Assembly: GCF_001661265.1 (NCBI RefSeq)
Contig: NW_017567010.1
Location: 248,001-312,000 of the forward strand
Length of the DNA stretch: 64,000 nucleotides
Direction of reading: 5' to 3'
DNA from: Saitoella complicata NRRL Y-17804
Taxonomy: Eukaryota; Ascomycota; Saitoellomycetes; Saitoellales; Saitoellaceae
Shown here one piece after another: positions 21,757-33,132 of this stretch (its first letter is position 1; each line of letters begins with the position of its first letter). The notes under the pieces are model-generated. The model did not search any database. It saw only the letters and a list, made by a program, of their open reading frames with translations, and was not told where the DNA came from. The position numbers and the translations under genes are program-made.

Positions 21757-23374
21757 ATGATGAATCGTGAGTGCCAAGCGGCGCCTTGTGAAGGTTCGAC
21801 GAAGCGATGCTGACAGCAATTGCGCAGGCCCAGGACAACCAGCAAGAGGAGCGGTACCTTTGGGCTACGGTCCAGCAATAAGCAACCGACTGGCTCAACC
21901 GAGCAGCATGGTCGGAAGGCTGCCGAACGGCAGGGTTGGAGGTCCGGAGCCGATATATCCGCGCTCGTCCCAATGCTAAGAGTTTACCGCAGGAAACCCA
22001 CCAGGGTGGAATACCTCGCCATTTCCCCAAATGCAACAACCCGAACGACCGCCATCAACAACCTTTCCCGGCACGAACACGCAAGCAATCCACGCGCAGC
22101 CGGGTTCATCGCAACAACTCGACCCATCAGAATTTCCAGCATTAGGCGGTACAGGTCCAGGATCTATGCAGAGCCCAGGTCCATCGCAGAGTTATGCTTT
22201 CACAGCAGGTACGGGAACCCCCGATCAGCGACAGCAACAAGTTATGCCGGCACAAGACGACTTTCCTGCGCTTCCGACGGGGCTGACCTCAGGCTCGGCA
22301 GTGCAACCGCAACGGCATGCGAACGGAGCCGGTTTTGCGGATACTTCACCTCCGCCGGGTCTTCCTGGGCAGCTGAGGCAGCCCGGGATGCCGACGCATG
22401 TGGACCGGGATCAGCACCGAAACGCGCTCCTCGGCGCGATGACGGGTGCAGCGAATCTGAAGGGTATGTGGGATGCCGTCTCAAGTTGAGCATTTGCTGA
22501 CCATATTATGCACAGGCGAGTCGAATACTGCCTTCACTCAGGAAGATGCGAAGCAGTTGCCGATTGACACTCCAGCGAACGCGCAAATGTCGCATCAAAC
22601 ACCGCCAATGGCACACGTCCCGATCGGCTTCGAGTCGTCGCCAAGCGCGAAGTCATCACAACTGGGCCCTATCGGTGCGCCTCCAATGATGGATGGTGAT
22701 CAATATGGGTTGAAGGGGCTTCTTGGTGTAATCAGAATGGAGAACCAGGATCTGAGCATGCTCGCGCTTGGTAATGACCTTACCAGCTTGGGCTTGAACA
22801 TGAACCAGTCAGAGTAAGTTTTATGTTGTGGGAACTATTCTGCTTATCCTAACACGCGCCCTACAGTGACCGACCGCTTTACGCTTCGTTCAACTCACCT
22901 TGGATGGAGACCAACAACAAAGACGTAGAACCAGTATATCACCTGCCTGCATGTTACAACGTCCAACCCCCACCACCGGCGCATACCAAAATCCAGAGCT
23001 TCTCCGACGAGACGCTGTTCTACATCTTCTACTCCATGCCACGAGACGTGATGCAAGAATATGCTGCGGCAGAACTGACAGCAAGAAATTGGCGATACCA
23101 CAAGGAGCTCCGTATGTGGCTGACAAAGGACCCTAACGCTGAGCCGAACCTCAAGACGACCGCGTATGAGAGAGGAGAGTACGTGTTCTTCGACCACCTA
23201 CACTGGGAAAAGATCAGGAAGGAGTTCGTGCTTGTCTACGAAGCCTTGGAGAACAGACCATTTAGCATCAACGGCGCGACTCCATCGATGGGGTCACCTT
23301 CTGCGGTCCAGGCACAGCTTGCGGGAACTCCGGCACCGGGTCATGCTGCTCCTAGCTTGCCGAACGGATTTTGA
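21757..23374 (+). CDS. NOT2: CCR4-NOT complex subunit NOT2
   Basis: Five exons, 21757-21766, 21828-21941, 21993-22463, 22516-22813 and 22867-23374, encode 466 aa. The first coding exon is 10 nt; joining it to exon 2 gives MMNRPGQPARG, the usual N-terminus of filamentous-fungal NOT2. The middle is Gln/Pro-rich with QQLDPSEFPALGG and AQDDFPALPTG repeats. The conserved NOT-box domain occupies the C-terminal third: YGLKGLLGVIRMENQDLSML, LTSLGLNMN, ASFNSPWME, DETLFYIFYSMPRDVMQEYA, LTARNWRYHKELRMWL. NOT2 binds NOT1 and NOT3/5 in the mRNA deadenylation complex. Intron 2 uses a weak donor (GTCCGG), chosen because it alone keeps the conserved frame. Confidence 0.9.
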
Positions 23375-23875
23375 GAAGGCTATCTGTGTTATATTGTCGT
23401 TTGTCATAGGTGTTTCGTTTCTGTTCGTTCGTTATGCAGTATGGGTGGCATGCGGTGCTGGGAGATTCCTATCGTTACCAGAAAAATGCTCACGTTATGC
23501 TCGCTCTATTTACTTGTCCACCTCGTCTTCCCAAGTGATTGTACGCTTTTCAGGTGAATTCCAGCAGGTAGTGCAAGGCTTTTTTACCCTCGAGGAGTTC
23601 AGCGTGGGAAAACGAGAAAAACGATGGTATCAACGCCTGAGAAGCTATGCGTCCAATGTGAGGATATCCTCATTCACTTCGAAGCATCACAAAACAGTCA
23701 AGCTCCACATTCGAACAACCAAACATTTAAAGTTTCGCACGACGACGTCAACGTGAAACACTGGCTTGCATCTCGTACATGATCTCACTTTGGAGCGCAA
23801 GAAGAGAACTGCGAAGATCAAAGCGACAACCATAGCGTACAGATGACCAGGCAGACAGCCAATTGAGTGAGCAGT
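23375..23875. other. Intergenic: NOT2 3' region and RabGAP promoter
   Basis: 501 bp. Reading frames on either strand show no family resemblance. Presumed terminator and promoter only. Confidence 0.5.
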
Positions 23876-25837
23876 ATGGATACAGATCATCCGCCTCATA
23901 GGAAGAGGCCGGAGCTGCTTGATCGGCTGCGAACGAAGAGCAAAGAAGCGCTGCGTCGACGACCAACGAAAAATCCGCATGGGTCGCCAGCGACGTTGAG
24001 GGGGATGCCGCACATGCCTGCTGCATTTCTTGCTATTACGAAGAAGCCAAAGCAGGAGGAGCCTGTGTTTGATCAGCGCCGAGCATCTGCATCTATGCCT
24101 GACCTCGGCCTTCTTCGCGAGGACTCACCACCTCCTCCGTCGCCAAAGTTGCCGGGATTACCCGCATCACCAAGATTAATGGTGCCAGTATCTCCGCAAT
24201 TCAACAGATCGTATTCACCGGCGACAACTGGCAGTGCTAGGAGCAGTGTGGGAATCGAGTCGTCACCTGTATCGAGGAACGCGGGGTATTCAGAGGTGGA
24301 CTTAAGTTCGGATGAGGAGGAGGAACCAAGGGATGACCGCGCCATGAACGACTTCTTACAACTATATGGCATAGAGGAGGATGAGGAAGGGAACGGAAAT
24401 GCAATACCGGGAAGACTGGGGGAACCAGACATCCGGAAGTCGGAGGATTCATACGAAGCGGCAATCCGAATAGCAATGAGCGAATCACTAAAGGTGCCGG
24501 AACCAAAAGTAGCGGCAAACGTCAACAACGACCAAGATACCCCTTATCACCCACCAAAATCACCATGTCCAATATCAGATACTCGAGATCAGTACGGTTT
24601 CCGGAAGCAAACGCAGCATATATCCCAAGCACAGTTTGATGCTTGGAACGTGGACTACATGAAGCGCATTGCGCAGAGAAAGAAGAAGTGGGATGCATTG
24701 CTGGCAGAATCAGGATTGGGAAATCCAGGGAACGGTCAAGCACCAACGAAGTTTCCACCGAAGACCGATAAGGTTAAGCGGTATATACGGAAGGGCGTGC
24801 CGCCGGAGTATCGGGGTGCCTGCTGGTTCCACTACTCTGGAGCTGCTGCACGGATGAAGAAGAACCCAGGGTTATATCGGAGAATGTGGCAGGAGTCAAA
24901 ACTGAAGAAGAGTAATGATGCCGAGATCATCGAACGCGACCTTCACCGAACATTTCCGGACAACATCTACTTCAAGCCTGAGAGCTTGGCGGATGGACCT
25001 GGACATAAACGAATGCCCTCCAAAGCCCCAGAAACACCAATCATCAAGGCTCTTCGTCGGGTTTTGTCCGCCTTTGCAAATTACGTGCCACGGATCGGAT
25101 ACTGCCAGAGTCTCAATTTCATTGCCGGGTTGTTCTTGCTGTTCATGGATGAGGAGAAGGCATTTTGGATGTTGGTCGTGACGTGTACAGAGCTGCTACC
25201 TGGCATGCACGACGTGAACCTCGAAGGATCAAACGTGGATCAGGCAGTCCTGATGTTGAGCATCAAGGAGGACTTACCCGCAATATGGACAAAGATCGGA
25301 GGCGGGCTTGACGGAGCTGAGGCGAGCGACATCGTGACGAAGCTACCACCAATCACACTGGTTACTGCTGCGTGGTTCATGAGTGCATTCATCGGTGTAC
25401 TACCAATCGAATCCGTTCTTAGAGTCTGGGATTGCCTCTTCTACGAAGGCTCCAAGATCCTCTTCCGGATCGGCCTCACAGTCCTAAAAACAGGCGAAGC
25501 CGAGATTCTAGCAGTCGCAGACCCAATGGAGATATTCCAGGTCGTGCAGACATTGCCGAAGAGGATGATTGACGCAGGTGCGGTGATGGAGGCGTGCTTT
25601 AAGCGAAGGAATGGGTTTGGACATCTGAGTCAGCGAGATGTGGATCAGACGAGGGTGATGGTACGGTCGAAGAGGCAGGCAGCGGCAGTGACGAATAAGC
25701 CAGCTGCTTCGGATGATACTACGGTCGGTGCTGGTTACGGCGACCTCATGCCCATCAGGCCAAGGGGATCACGAGCAGGGAGTTCTTTGAGGAATGTTAG
25801 GAATAGGCTGGTCCAGAGGGTTGCAGAGCTTGGGTGA
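23876..25837 (+). CDS. TBC-domain Rab GTPase-activating protein
   Basis: A single exon from the ATG at 23876 gives 653 aa; the same frame extends upstream only to non-ATG codons. The N-terminal 300 residues are Ser/Pro-rich and disordered, with an acidic patch (LSSDEEEEPRDD). The TBC domain covers about residues 300-560: YIRKGVPPEYRGACWFHYSG, then IIERDLHRTFPDN with the catalytic Arg finger, RIGYCQSLNFIAGLFLL with the Gln finger, and PIESVLRVWDCLFYEGSKIL. Both fingers are intact, so it should be an active GAP. The arrangement resembles Gyp-type fungal GAPs; the target Rab cannot be told. The C-terminus is basic. Confidence 0.9.
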   Translation: MDTDHPPHRKRPELLDRLRTKSKEALRRRPTKNPHGSPATLRGMPHMPAAFLAITKKPKQEEPVFDQRRASASMPDLGLLREDSPPPPSPKLPGLPASPRLMVPVSPQFNRSYSPATTGSARSSVGIESSPVSRNAGYSEVDLSSDEEEEPRDDRAMNDFLQLYGIEEDEEGNGNAIPGRLGEPDIRKSEDSYEAAIRIAMSESLKVPEPKVAANVNNDQDTPYHPPKSPCPISDTRDQYGFRKQTQHISQAQFDAWNVDYMKRIAQRKKKWDALLAESGLGNPGNGQAPTKFPPKTDKVKRYIRKGVPPEYRGACWFHYSGAAARMKKNPGLYRRMWQESKLKKSNDAEIIERDLHRTFPDNIYFKPESLADGPGHKRMPSKAPETPIIKALRRVLSAFANYVPRIGYCQSLNFIAGLFLLFMDEEKAFWMLVVTCTELLPGMHDVNLEGSNVDQAVLMLSIKEDLPAIWTKIGGGLDGAEASDIVTKLPPITLVTAAWFMSAFIGVLPIESVLRVWDCLFYEGSKILFRIGLTVLKTGEAEILAVADPMEIFQVVQTLPKRMIDAGAVMEACFKRRNGFGHLSQRDVDQTRVMVRSKRQAAAVTNKPAASDDTTVGAGYGDLMPIRPRGSRAGSSLRNVRNRLVQRVAELG

Positions 25838-26086
25838 AGATGATGACGGCGGAAGGGGATTACCTGCTGGTTTCGGGCAGCATTGATTTGGGGGTTGGGG
25901 GAAGCATGATTGGCGTTGGTTTGATGATAAATGATCTCTTGATATCTTTCATAAGCCGAGATTGATTACATAATCTATGAGCATAACTCTATACCGTGCC
26001 TTCCCGAAACTTCCTTCCATACATCGCGATAAATATCCCAACCTAAACGCCGTTCCGAAGGGTATATAACCAAGCCTGTACTAAAA

Positions 26087-27681
26087 TCATTCCCCAAAGT
26101 GATTAATCTGAGCCTCCATAGCCCTCTGAATGAAACTTGTGCTCGCTATATACGAGAAATCCTTGAACATCCCCGGACTGGAAGCCGCATGTCCGTCCAT
26201 CCCATCCACCCCGGAAAAGGGCATTGGCATTCCCTCACCACCGGGTGTGACGGGCGGACTCCCAACAACAGCCAACGTCGTGAACTCATCCGCAAAGTTC
26301 TCCGCAAGCTCCGGGTCCGTGATCATAGGCACAATCGGCGGTGAAACCTCTCTCCTCTCCAACGCCTTCCAATCAATCTTTCGGAAGAGTCGGTGGGCTT
26401 TGATTTTGTTGACGTCGCCGGATTTGCTGCCGAGTCGTACACTCGGCGTCTTCTTGAGTAACTTGGTGAGGAGATCTTTCGCGTCTGGGCTGAGGTAGTA
26501 CGGGAGGGAGAGCTTCGTCTTTGTGATTTTGTCCATGATTTTCTTTTTGTTGTTGCCGGTGAAGGGTGGCATTCCGGTTAAGAATTCGTATAGGAGGACG
26601 CCGAGGGACCACCAGTCCACCGCGGCGTCATGACCTTGCTCTTGGAGGATTTCAGGGGCCATGTATTCGCACGTTCCGACGAAGGAGGTGAGGCGGGGTT
26701 GTCCCTCGTCTGCACCATTTGCGTCAGACACCTTCGAGAGTCCGAAGTCCGTAAGCAGGACGTGTCCCTCTGCATCGAGGAGACAGTTCTCAGGCTTAAG
26801 GTCACGATAGACGACACCGAGTGAATGCAAATGGCTCAGAGCCAATACAATCTCTGCAGTATAAAACGCTGCGGTGGCCTCATCAAACATTTTCGCCGTC
26901 TCCAAATGCGTAAAGAGCTCACCACCCATGGCATACTCCAAAATCAAGTACAGTTTGGTGTGTGACTGAAAAGCGTAAAACAACTTGACGATGAACGGGT
27001 GCCGAACTTCCTCCAAAATCTGACGTTCGGCCTTGATTCCGTCAACAGTCTTCGCACGAACAACGATAGACGCCTTCTTCAACTGCTTCTGTGCGAAAAG
27101 GCGACCGGTGGAGTTTTGTTTGACGAGGTGAACAGTGCCGTAAGCGCCCTTGCCCAATACCTTCAACGGCGTAAAATCAGACGGAGCCATCTTGCGCGAA
27201 GGCGGAGCCGAGATTGAGGAAACGAAGTCCTCGTCAAGAGGAACCTCGTACTCCTTCGTCGACGGGCTGGCCGGCGTCGAGTTCGGTTGACGCGGAGCAC
27301 GGGGTGTCTGAGCACCCGAAGGCATAGGCGTTTCATCATCATCCACCATCTTGAAGTTCGCATTCGCCGCTCCCTCATGCGTAATCGTCACATCTCCATC
27401 CTCCACTCCATCTTCAGCAGCCGCATTGTACTCAATAATTGTACTAGAGTCCGAAATCGTCACAGTGGATTCCCTCGAAAGAGTCGGCGTACGCGGTCCT
27501 GGTACTACACCAGCATGTCCCGGAACCCAGTGTTCGTCGTTTGAGTCAAGTGTATCCGCCCTGTCACGTCGGGGAGCCGCAAGGAAATCGTCCGAGTCGT
27601 CGAACGCGAAAACAGCCTATGTACATAAATCCTCGATCAGCAACTGCGCAAAAGGGAAGAAGATGATTGACGAACCGCCAT
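26087..27681 (-). CDS. AGC-family serine/threonine kinase, S6K/Psk1-like
   Basis: The first coding exon is only ATG GCG (27681-27676); a 59-nt intron follows, then exon 27616-26087, 511 aa in all, starting [17 protein letters not shown]. The kinase domain starts near residue 155: [27 protein letters not shown], then [13 protein letters not shown] (AGC-type YRD), LTDFGLSKV and [12 protein letters not shown] with the PDK1-site Thr. The C-terminal extension carries a hydrophobic motif FKDFSY whose Ser is a TORC-type phosphosite. No C2 domain is present, which argues against Sch9 and for the S. pombe Psk1/S6K group; Ypk-type kinases remain possible. The tiny first exon is inferred from frame and splice consensus and should be confirmed with RNA. 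Confidence 0.85.
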
Positions 27682-28111
27682 AGTCGTTTGAATTCACTAC
27701 CATATATGATCGAAGCGAGCGGGATTATGCGAAGGAGAGCGAGTCGACTGTGCGACGGTGTTGCTGTTACTTTGTTTTTGTGTGGTCCAGCTGCGGCTTT
27801 TTGCGAAGGCTTCGTGCAGCTGCTGCCGCGGCTCAAGTTAAAGTGCGCGAGTTAACTTAGACAGAAGGAAAATTACCGATTGGCTACGAAACATTGCGAA
27901 GTCGAAAGGACGATGTTAAGGAGAACTGTTACTCTGTATGGTTCTGTCACAGTACTCTCATTGGCGATGTCTGCGGTAGACTGATTCCGTCTCTTGTCCC
28001 GTATACATGTAGTCAGATATACCTCCTCCCGCATCCATGACGTATTTCATCACCGCACTCAAACTCTGTCGTAGATTCCTTTCATGACCCATCAACTCAT
28101 ACCTATCTTCC
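27682..28111. other. Intergenic: AGC kinase 5' region and GNA1 3' end
   Basis: 430 bp on the upstream side of the kinase; both flanking genes read leftward. No coding frame or repeat is recognised. Confidence 0.5.
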
Positions 28112-28869
28112 TTACCCCTTGCGATGATACTTCTTCATCTCCACGCCCGATCTGCGAGTTTGGATATCAGCAATCTTATTACGAAGACGTCGCTTCGCAG
28201 CTCACCTCGTAAAACCACACTTCTCGTAGAACCCTACATTCTTCTCAGCACAGTCCAGAATCGTCTTGTAGCAGCCCAGTTCACGGGCGAGGTGGTTGAG
28301 GGTGTCAATGACGCTGTAATTTCCTGTCAGCTATGTTGAAACAACTTCGTCAGAGAGGGGTACAACATCAAGCCGAGACCGCTGCCCCTCTGCGTGCTCG
28401 ATACCACGATGTCCTCAATATGCGCCGCCTTTAGGAAGCAGATCAGCAAGGCCCACCTATGAGATTTTCAAGGTATTGCTCGGATCCCTACTTTGGCTGC
28501 ATTCCGGATGAACTTTTGCTCAATAAGCACCGTACCCGTCGCAACAACATCTCCAGTTCCCTTGTCCTCCGCAATGACAACATATGTGACCCCACCTCTC
28601 TTCATATCATCGAAGTGTGCTTGGGCCTCTGCTTGAGATGGACGAGGACCGTTCGATGTTTCTGGCTGAGCGAGTTGATCGAGGAGGTCCATGTATTCTG
28701 TACGGAGCATCCATTAGCAACCGAGCCGGTGAACATGTCCCTCAACCGTACTTGCGAAATTCTCGTCACGGCTCAATGGCCTCATCGTAATATGCTTCGG
28801 CAGCTTCTTGTACGTGGACGGCAGCAATGCCGGATCAAAGAGAAAGTTGGTGGCTCCGTTCGTCGTCAT
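28112..28869 (-). CDS. GNA1: Glucosamine 6-phosphate N-acetyltransferase (GNA1)
   Basis: Five small exons, 28869-28752, 28697-28492, 28428-28364, 28313-28206 and 28151-28112, give 178 aa; all four introns (50-63 nt) have GT..AG ends. The N-terminus (FLFDPALLPSTYKKLPKHIT) precedes the GNAT fold: VIAEDKGTGDVVATGTVLIE, HIEDIVVSSTQRGSGLGLM with the acetyl-CoA loop RGSGLG, and LNHLARELGCYKTILDCAEK with NVGFYEKCGF. The last residues (VEMKKYHRKG) match the family end. The enzyme makes GlcNAc-6-P from GlcN-6-P and acetyl-CoA, the second step toward UDP-GlcNAc for chitin, GPI and N-glycans. The gene is easy to miss because no exon exceeds 206 nt. Confidence 0.93.
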
Positions 28870-29319
28870 GATTCCTATCCTCTCTCAGCTTCCGTATCGT
28901 CTCCAAAAGAAGGTGGCGAGTTGTCCAGGTGTGCTGTCTGATCCGGGCCGGACTTGAGGGTACGCACGGGTCGCTGGGGGGACACATGCATCAAAGCACA
29001 GGGTGGACCGCGCTTCGACGTCGCGGATTCGGCGACGCACGTTACCGCCGCTATACCATAACCTTATTACGCCATCCTAGATATCTTGGAATATGACTTG
29101 ATGGCGTTTGATACGAAATCGACCTACATAATAACGCTCGTTTTCGGTATCAGCCGGGCTCCTTGGTTAATGAGCCTGGTCGAGACCTTTCCCACGAGTG
29201 CTGTGTGTTTAATCGAACGTGAAATGTTCGTATGCCTTCCTAAATATGCGAGCGATGTGTAGACCCACCGGTCCAGCCGAAGGGCCTCCGTAACAATATC
29301 CTGTCACACAATCAGATGC
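28870..29319. other. Intergenic: GNA1 promoter and PAS gene 3' end
   Basis: 450 bp. A GC-rich imperfect hairpin (CGTCGC at 29029, GCGACG at 29042) lies about 160 bp from the GNA1 ATG. No gene or tRNA-like B box was found. Confidence 0.4.
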
Positions 29320-30801
29320 CTAATCCTCCGAACGCCGTTTGCCCTTCCCCTTCTCCGGAGTGTTCCCCTCACTGACACTAGTCTCCACCGAATGTCCACC
29401 AAGTCCACTATCCTCGCTACCCTTCCTGCTGCCTCCGCCTCCTTCTTCTCCTTCTTCGTAGGCTTTCCTCTGGCGCTCTTCCCTTGCCAAGCTCTCTCCT
29501 TTCATAATCTTATTATTCGGTCCCCTTGCGTATGTCTCAACAACATCCTCATTGATCTGCATAGACCACACGAAAACTGCGACCTGGCGAATCGACTCCA
29601 TAACGTCCGGCTTTGGCTGTTCATGCTGTGACCTCGCAGCTTTCTTTAAAGTATCGCGAATGCGGTCCACACGTTCGGGGGTACGCGGGTGAGTAGCCCA
29701 AGGACTGGCATAAAGATCCGGCTCGGACGCACGAGGCGGTGCGGGGCGAGCACGGCGAAGGACGACAACGAGTCCATCCGATGTGCAGGATACGACGGCT
29801 TCTACTTCAAACGACTCGTCTTGTCCAGCAAGATGAGATTCTTCGTCACTGCCTGACCTCTCCAAAACAGAGCTGCGGTGCCCTCCAGCCCGTGGTCGTT
29901 CATCTTCGGGTGAGGTACTGTATGCCGATGTCTCCGGGCTCTCCTGCGTCTGTGGTCTAGGCGAATCCTCTTCTTCTTCCTCTGAAGACTCTGGTGTAGT
30001 GGATTCAGATGATAACCGCGGATCGCGCCAGGCGAAGCGGATATACGCAATCGAGTCATTCTCCTTGGCACGCTCCACGACATCGACAGCGCCTTCGAGG
30101 AACTGCTCCTGGATGCACGAGAAGAAACTCTTTCCGATGAGGTGATCGGGGTGGATTCCGAGGATTGACTCGGTTGCGTGTGTGGCGTACAGGACGCACA
30201 AGGTCCGGGTATAGCGATTCAAGATGAACGCAGCGCGGGGTTCGTGTTGGTATCCATCAGTTGTGAACTTGCCGGAGAGGTGGTGGAGCATGTCCCTGCG
30301 CGGGTCTGGTGGGGTTTCCGGGCCGAAGAGGCGGCGGATATGTGGTGCTATTTCTCGGCGATCTGGAGGGCTGTCAGCGATGCAACAACATGGGGAGCTG
30401 GGGGGAATTTACTCTGCCGCTTAGACGATCCATCTACGTATAGCGTAGTCGCAGCAACAAACACATCATATACCACTGTGAATACCATCTCGCATTGCAC
30501 CCAGCTCCCATCTTTATGTCTCAATGAACAGTAGGCAAGGACGGCGGCCTTATCCAGCCCAACTCCCTTGCCGTGCACACCACGAGCAATTGGCTCTTCG
30601 TCTGGATGGAAAAAGTCGAAACACGATTTGTCGATGACGTCCTGGGAGCTGTAGCCCAACACATCGCTAATTGATTCGGAGGCGTAGAGGATTGTCGCCT
30701 CCTCATCCAGGTCATGGATGGTGATGAAGGTACTGTGAGTCTCATGTCAGCGCAGGTTCAAGTAAACCCTTCGATATCAGCAAACAGACTCACATGTCCA
30801 T
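29320..30801 (-). CDS. Fungal PAS-domain protein of unknown function
   Basis: Exons 30801-30794 (8 nt), 30732-30413 and 30362-29320 encode 456 aa. Splicing gives MDITFITIHDLDEEATILYA at the start. A PAS domain follows directly: SESISDVLGYSSQDVIDKS, CFDFFHPDEEPIARGVHG, then LAYCSLRHKDGSWVQCEMVF. A second PAS-like half is visible after the last intron (ATHATESILGIHPDHLIGKS, FFSCIQEQFLEGA). The rest is acidic and Ser/Pro-rich with a basic tail ending KGKGKRRSED. Similar proteins exist across filamentous ascomycetes to my knowledge, but no function is assigned. No GATA finger, kinase or LOV-type flavin Cys motif (NCRFLQ) is present, so it is not a White Collar protein. The ligand, if any, is unknown. 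Confidence 0.82.
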
Positions 30802-31998
30802 ACTGGTTTAATCCTAAACAACTGAAGGCGCAAAAGAGCAGCAGACCACGGCCTTTTATCGCAAAGGGATCAACACCGGCAGCCGAGAAGACGAACGTGA
30901 AAACGCCAAGAACGGTGGGGTAAAAGGTCGCAATCGCAATCGCAAGAGCGTGACGACGGTACCAGCAATTGCAAGTCTTAATAAACGAGTGAAGCAACTG
31001 GCCTCGTGCGTCGGTCGTACTGATCGGAAAGTGGAGCGTGGAGTTGGAGTTCAACGAAAGAGAAGCTCGTACCACCGATCGTGAGGGTGTTGGTATACAA
31101 GCTTTTTCACCGCGGATCGAGAGAGTCGATATTGAACTCTATTCGCGGCCTAGATGGTTCTGCGGAATTGTTGACCGAGAATTCCAGCCGGGGTCTGCTG
31201 TCCTCGGCCGGGCAAGCTTCGGTGCGCAGTGATATGGGGCAGCAGCGCTGTGAAAGCAGTGGCGTGCTTCGGTCCTTCGGCATAACCCACGTAAAAACTC
31301 GCGATCGACTGGTGCGATGACTTAATTGCGTTCCTCGGCATCACGATGGTCATGGTACAGCCGTTACGGGCTATACGGTATGACCGGCGCCGTTGTCGCC
31401 GATGAAAGGCTACCTGGGTTATTTATAGAGCGTGAGACAATCGATTCGAGGTTTGGGACTTTTTTTTTGTTCTTTTGCCAGTAGACCTAACGCAAGAAAT
31501 GTACACTCGAAAATAAAAAAAAAAACGCAATGTCTAACAGATTTATCAATCCACAGCTTTTGTGCGCAAACAGAAATCGCTGATGCTTCGCTGAGAGAAA
31601 CCCCTCAGACAACTCACGCAACGCTCGCTGATCGCTTTGAAATAAACACCAGGAAAAGCAGAAACAAAAGACGCAACAGATTTTTTTGTGCTTTTTTGGT
31701 TTCACACAACCTTCATGCCCCTTTCCCGTTCATCTTTTCTTTTCTGTTCCTCTGAAACGAATGAGCGAGGAAACTCTCTCCAACTAGCACCATGTCCACA
31801 ATCTTCCATCCGGCGAGGACCCCATTATCAAGACGGAGGGGAGATTAATGAAGGCGTTGTGTGTATAAATCGGAAGGCGAAAACAAGAAGAAGTAAATCG
31901 AACAACGAAGAATAGAGAGTGATTTGGTCGAACTGGCGCAAAGTAGAAGTGAATATCGGGAGAGCACCACGATAGTGTTGAGATATGCCGTCAAATGC
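30802..31998. other. Long intergenic region between the PAS gene and the cyclin gene
   Basis: 1.2 kb, the longest gene-free stretch. It contains T- and A-rich tracts (for example around 31457-31530 and 31680-31690) that could be 3' regions of the cyclin gene, and upstream sequence of the PAS gene. Reading frames here are short or low-complexity with no family match. I see no repeat, tRNA or element. Confidence 0.5.
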
Positions 31999-33132
31999 TT
32001 ATGCACCGACAGCGGCCCTCATGCCGTTGTTCCAGCCGAAGGGATTCTCGTAAAAAGAACCCTGGTTTCCGTAACCGTACTGACTGTAAAAGTGAGACGG
32101 GGGAGGAAGAGGCTGGTACGAAAGCTGAAAGGGCTGTTGATAGGCCGACCACTGAGTGGCATGTTGTTGCTGCATCTGCGCAGAGGGCCAACCTTGGCTT
32201 CTGTGCGAAAGAGGAGTGCTCGGAGCGGTAGACGCAGAGTCATCGAACCATGGGCTGGACGCCTGATAGGGAGACAACGCAGGAGGAGATTGTGCGGCGA
32301 ACTGCTCCATCTTGCGCTGCCTCTCGGCCCTCTCGCGGGCAATCATGCGATCCTCACTCCACGAAATCCACGCGGCCATCCAGGCATCCCAACCTTTCTC
32401 GCCAGCACGGTCAAGGTGCAAGTTCCACTCAATAGCCTTAAGCCAGTCCTTCTCAAGCTTGTTGACATCCTCGATGGGAAGTCCGGAGACATCAGCCCAA
32501 GACCTGTTGGTAAAGGTGTTGTCATCCAAGAACTTGTTACCGAGCATCAAAGAGACCGTCAAGAGACGGTACAGGTCGCGAGAAGACGCAGGCAAGAACT
32601 CGTCCGCAGATGGCAAAGCCATGCGCGCGGAAAGGTAGGTCAAGGACAGGAGGATGGTCGCACTGGGCAACCTCGTCGCGGCCAAGACCTGGGAGGCGAA
32701 CTTCTTGAACGCCGGCGAAGCCTGAGCAGGGTGCTGGGTAACAGCAACCGTCATCAAGGCAACGAATTCGGCCATATCCTCAACCTCATAATCAAGCTCA
32801 GCCGAGACACCACCAGTGACCTTCTCGGCCGGCTGCTCTTCAACCACCTCATGCTTCACCACCTTCTCCATTCCACCGTACTGCTCCTGTTGATACCCAC
32901 CGTAGTACCCGCCACTTTGGTACTGAGAACCTGCCCCATACCTCTGGGCGTGAGCGTCATTCATGTAAGCTTGCTCACCCCAGGAGGCGTAACCACCAGC
33001 ATAGTCGACCGAACCAACACCCTTCAACGGCGGCAACGCGTAGGTAAACGCGTTTGCCGGCTGCTGAGAGACCTCACCGTAGCGAGACGCGCCCGAAGGC
33101 TGCGCTCCCCAGGCGTAGTTGGCGAAAGGCAT
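31999..33132 (-). CDS. Cyclin-like protein, Clg1/Pcl type (Pho85-class partner)
   Basis: From the ATG at 33132 the frame gives 377 aa (MPFANYAWGAQPSGASRYGE). The N-terminus is Tyr/Gly/Gln-rich. The cyclin box runs from about residue 120 to 230: MAEFVALMTVAVTQHPAQ, ATILLSLTYLSARMALPS, LLTVSLMLGNKFLDDNTFTN, WADVSGLPIEDVNKLEKDWL, KAIEWNLHL. The motif KFLDDNTFTNRSW is typical of Pho85 cyclins. The tail is Gln/Tyr/Pro-rich. S. cerevisiae Clg1 and its S. pombe counterpart have the same plan. The frame stays open upstream but without any ATG, and a 5'-leader intron is likely (donor GTACGC, acceptor CCACAG just before 33180). Confidence 0.82.
   Translation of the reverse strand: MPFANYAWGAQPSGASRYGEVSQQPANAFTYALPPLKGVGSVDYAGGYASWGEQAYMNDAHAQRYGAGSQYQSGGYYGGYQQEQYGGMEKVVKHEVVEEQPAEKVTGGVSAELDYEVEDMAEFVALMTVAVTQHPAQASPAFKKFASQVLAATRLPSATILLSLTYLSARMALPSADEFLPASSRDLYRLLTVSLMLGNKFLDDNTFTNRSWADVSGLPIEDVNKLEKDWLKAIEWNLHLDRAGEKGWDAWMAAWISWSEDRMIARERAERQRKMEQFAAQSPPALSPYQASSPWFDDSASTAPSTPLSHRSQGWPSAQMQQQHATQWSAYQQPFQLSYQPLPPPSHFYSQYGYGNQGSFYENPFGWNNGMRAAVGA

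Noticed and set aside
30802-31998. Short ORFs in the 1.2-kb gap, including 31432-31755
   Set aside because: Low-complexity Phe/Lys runs caused by T and A tracts; no start context, domain or splice pattern.
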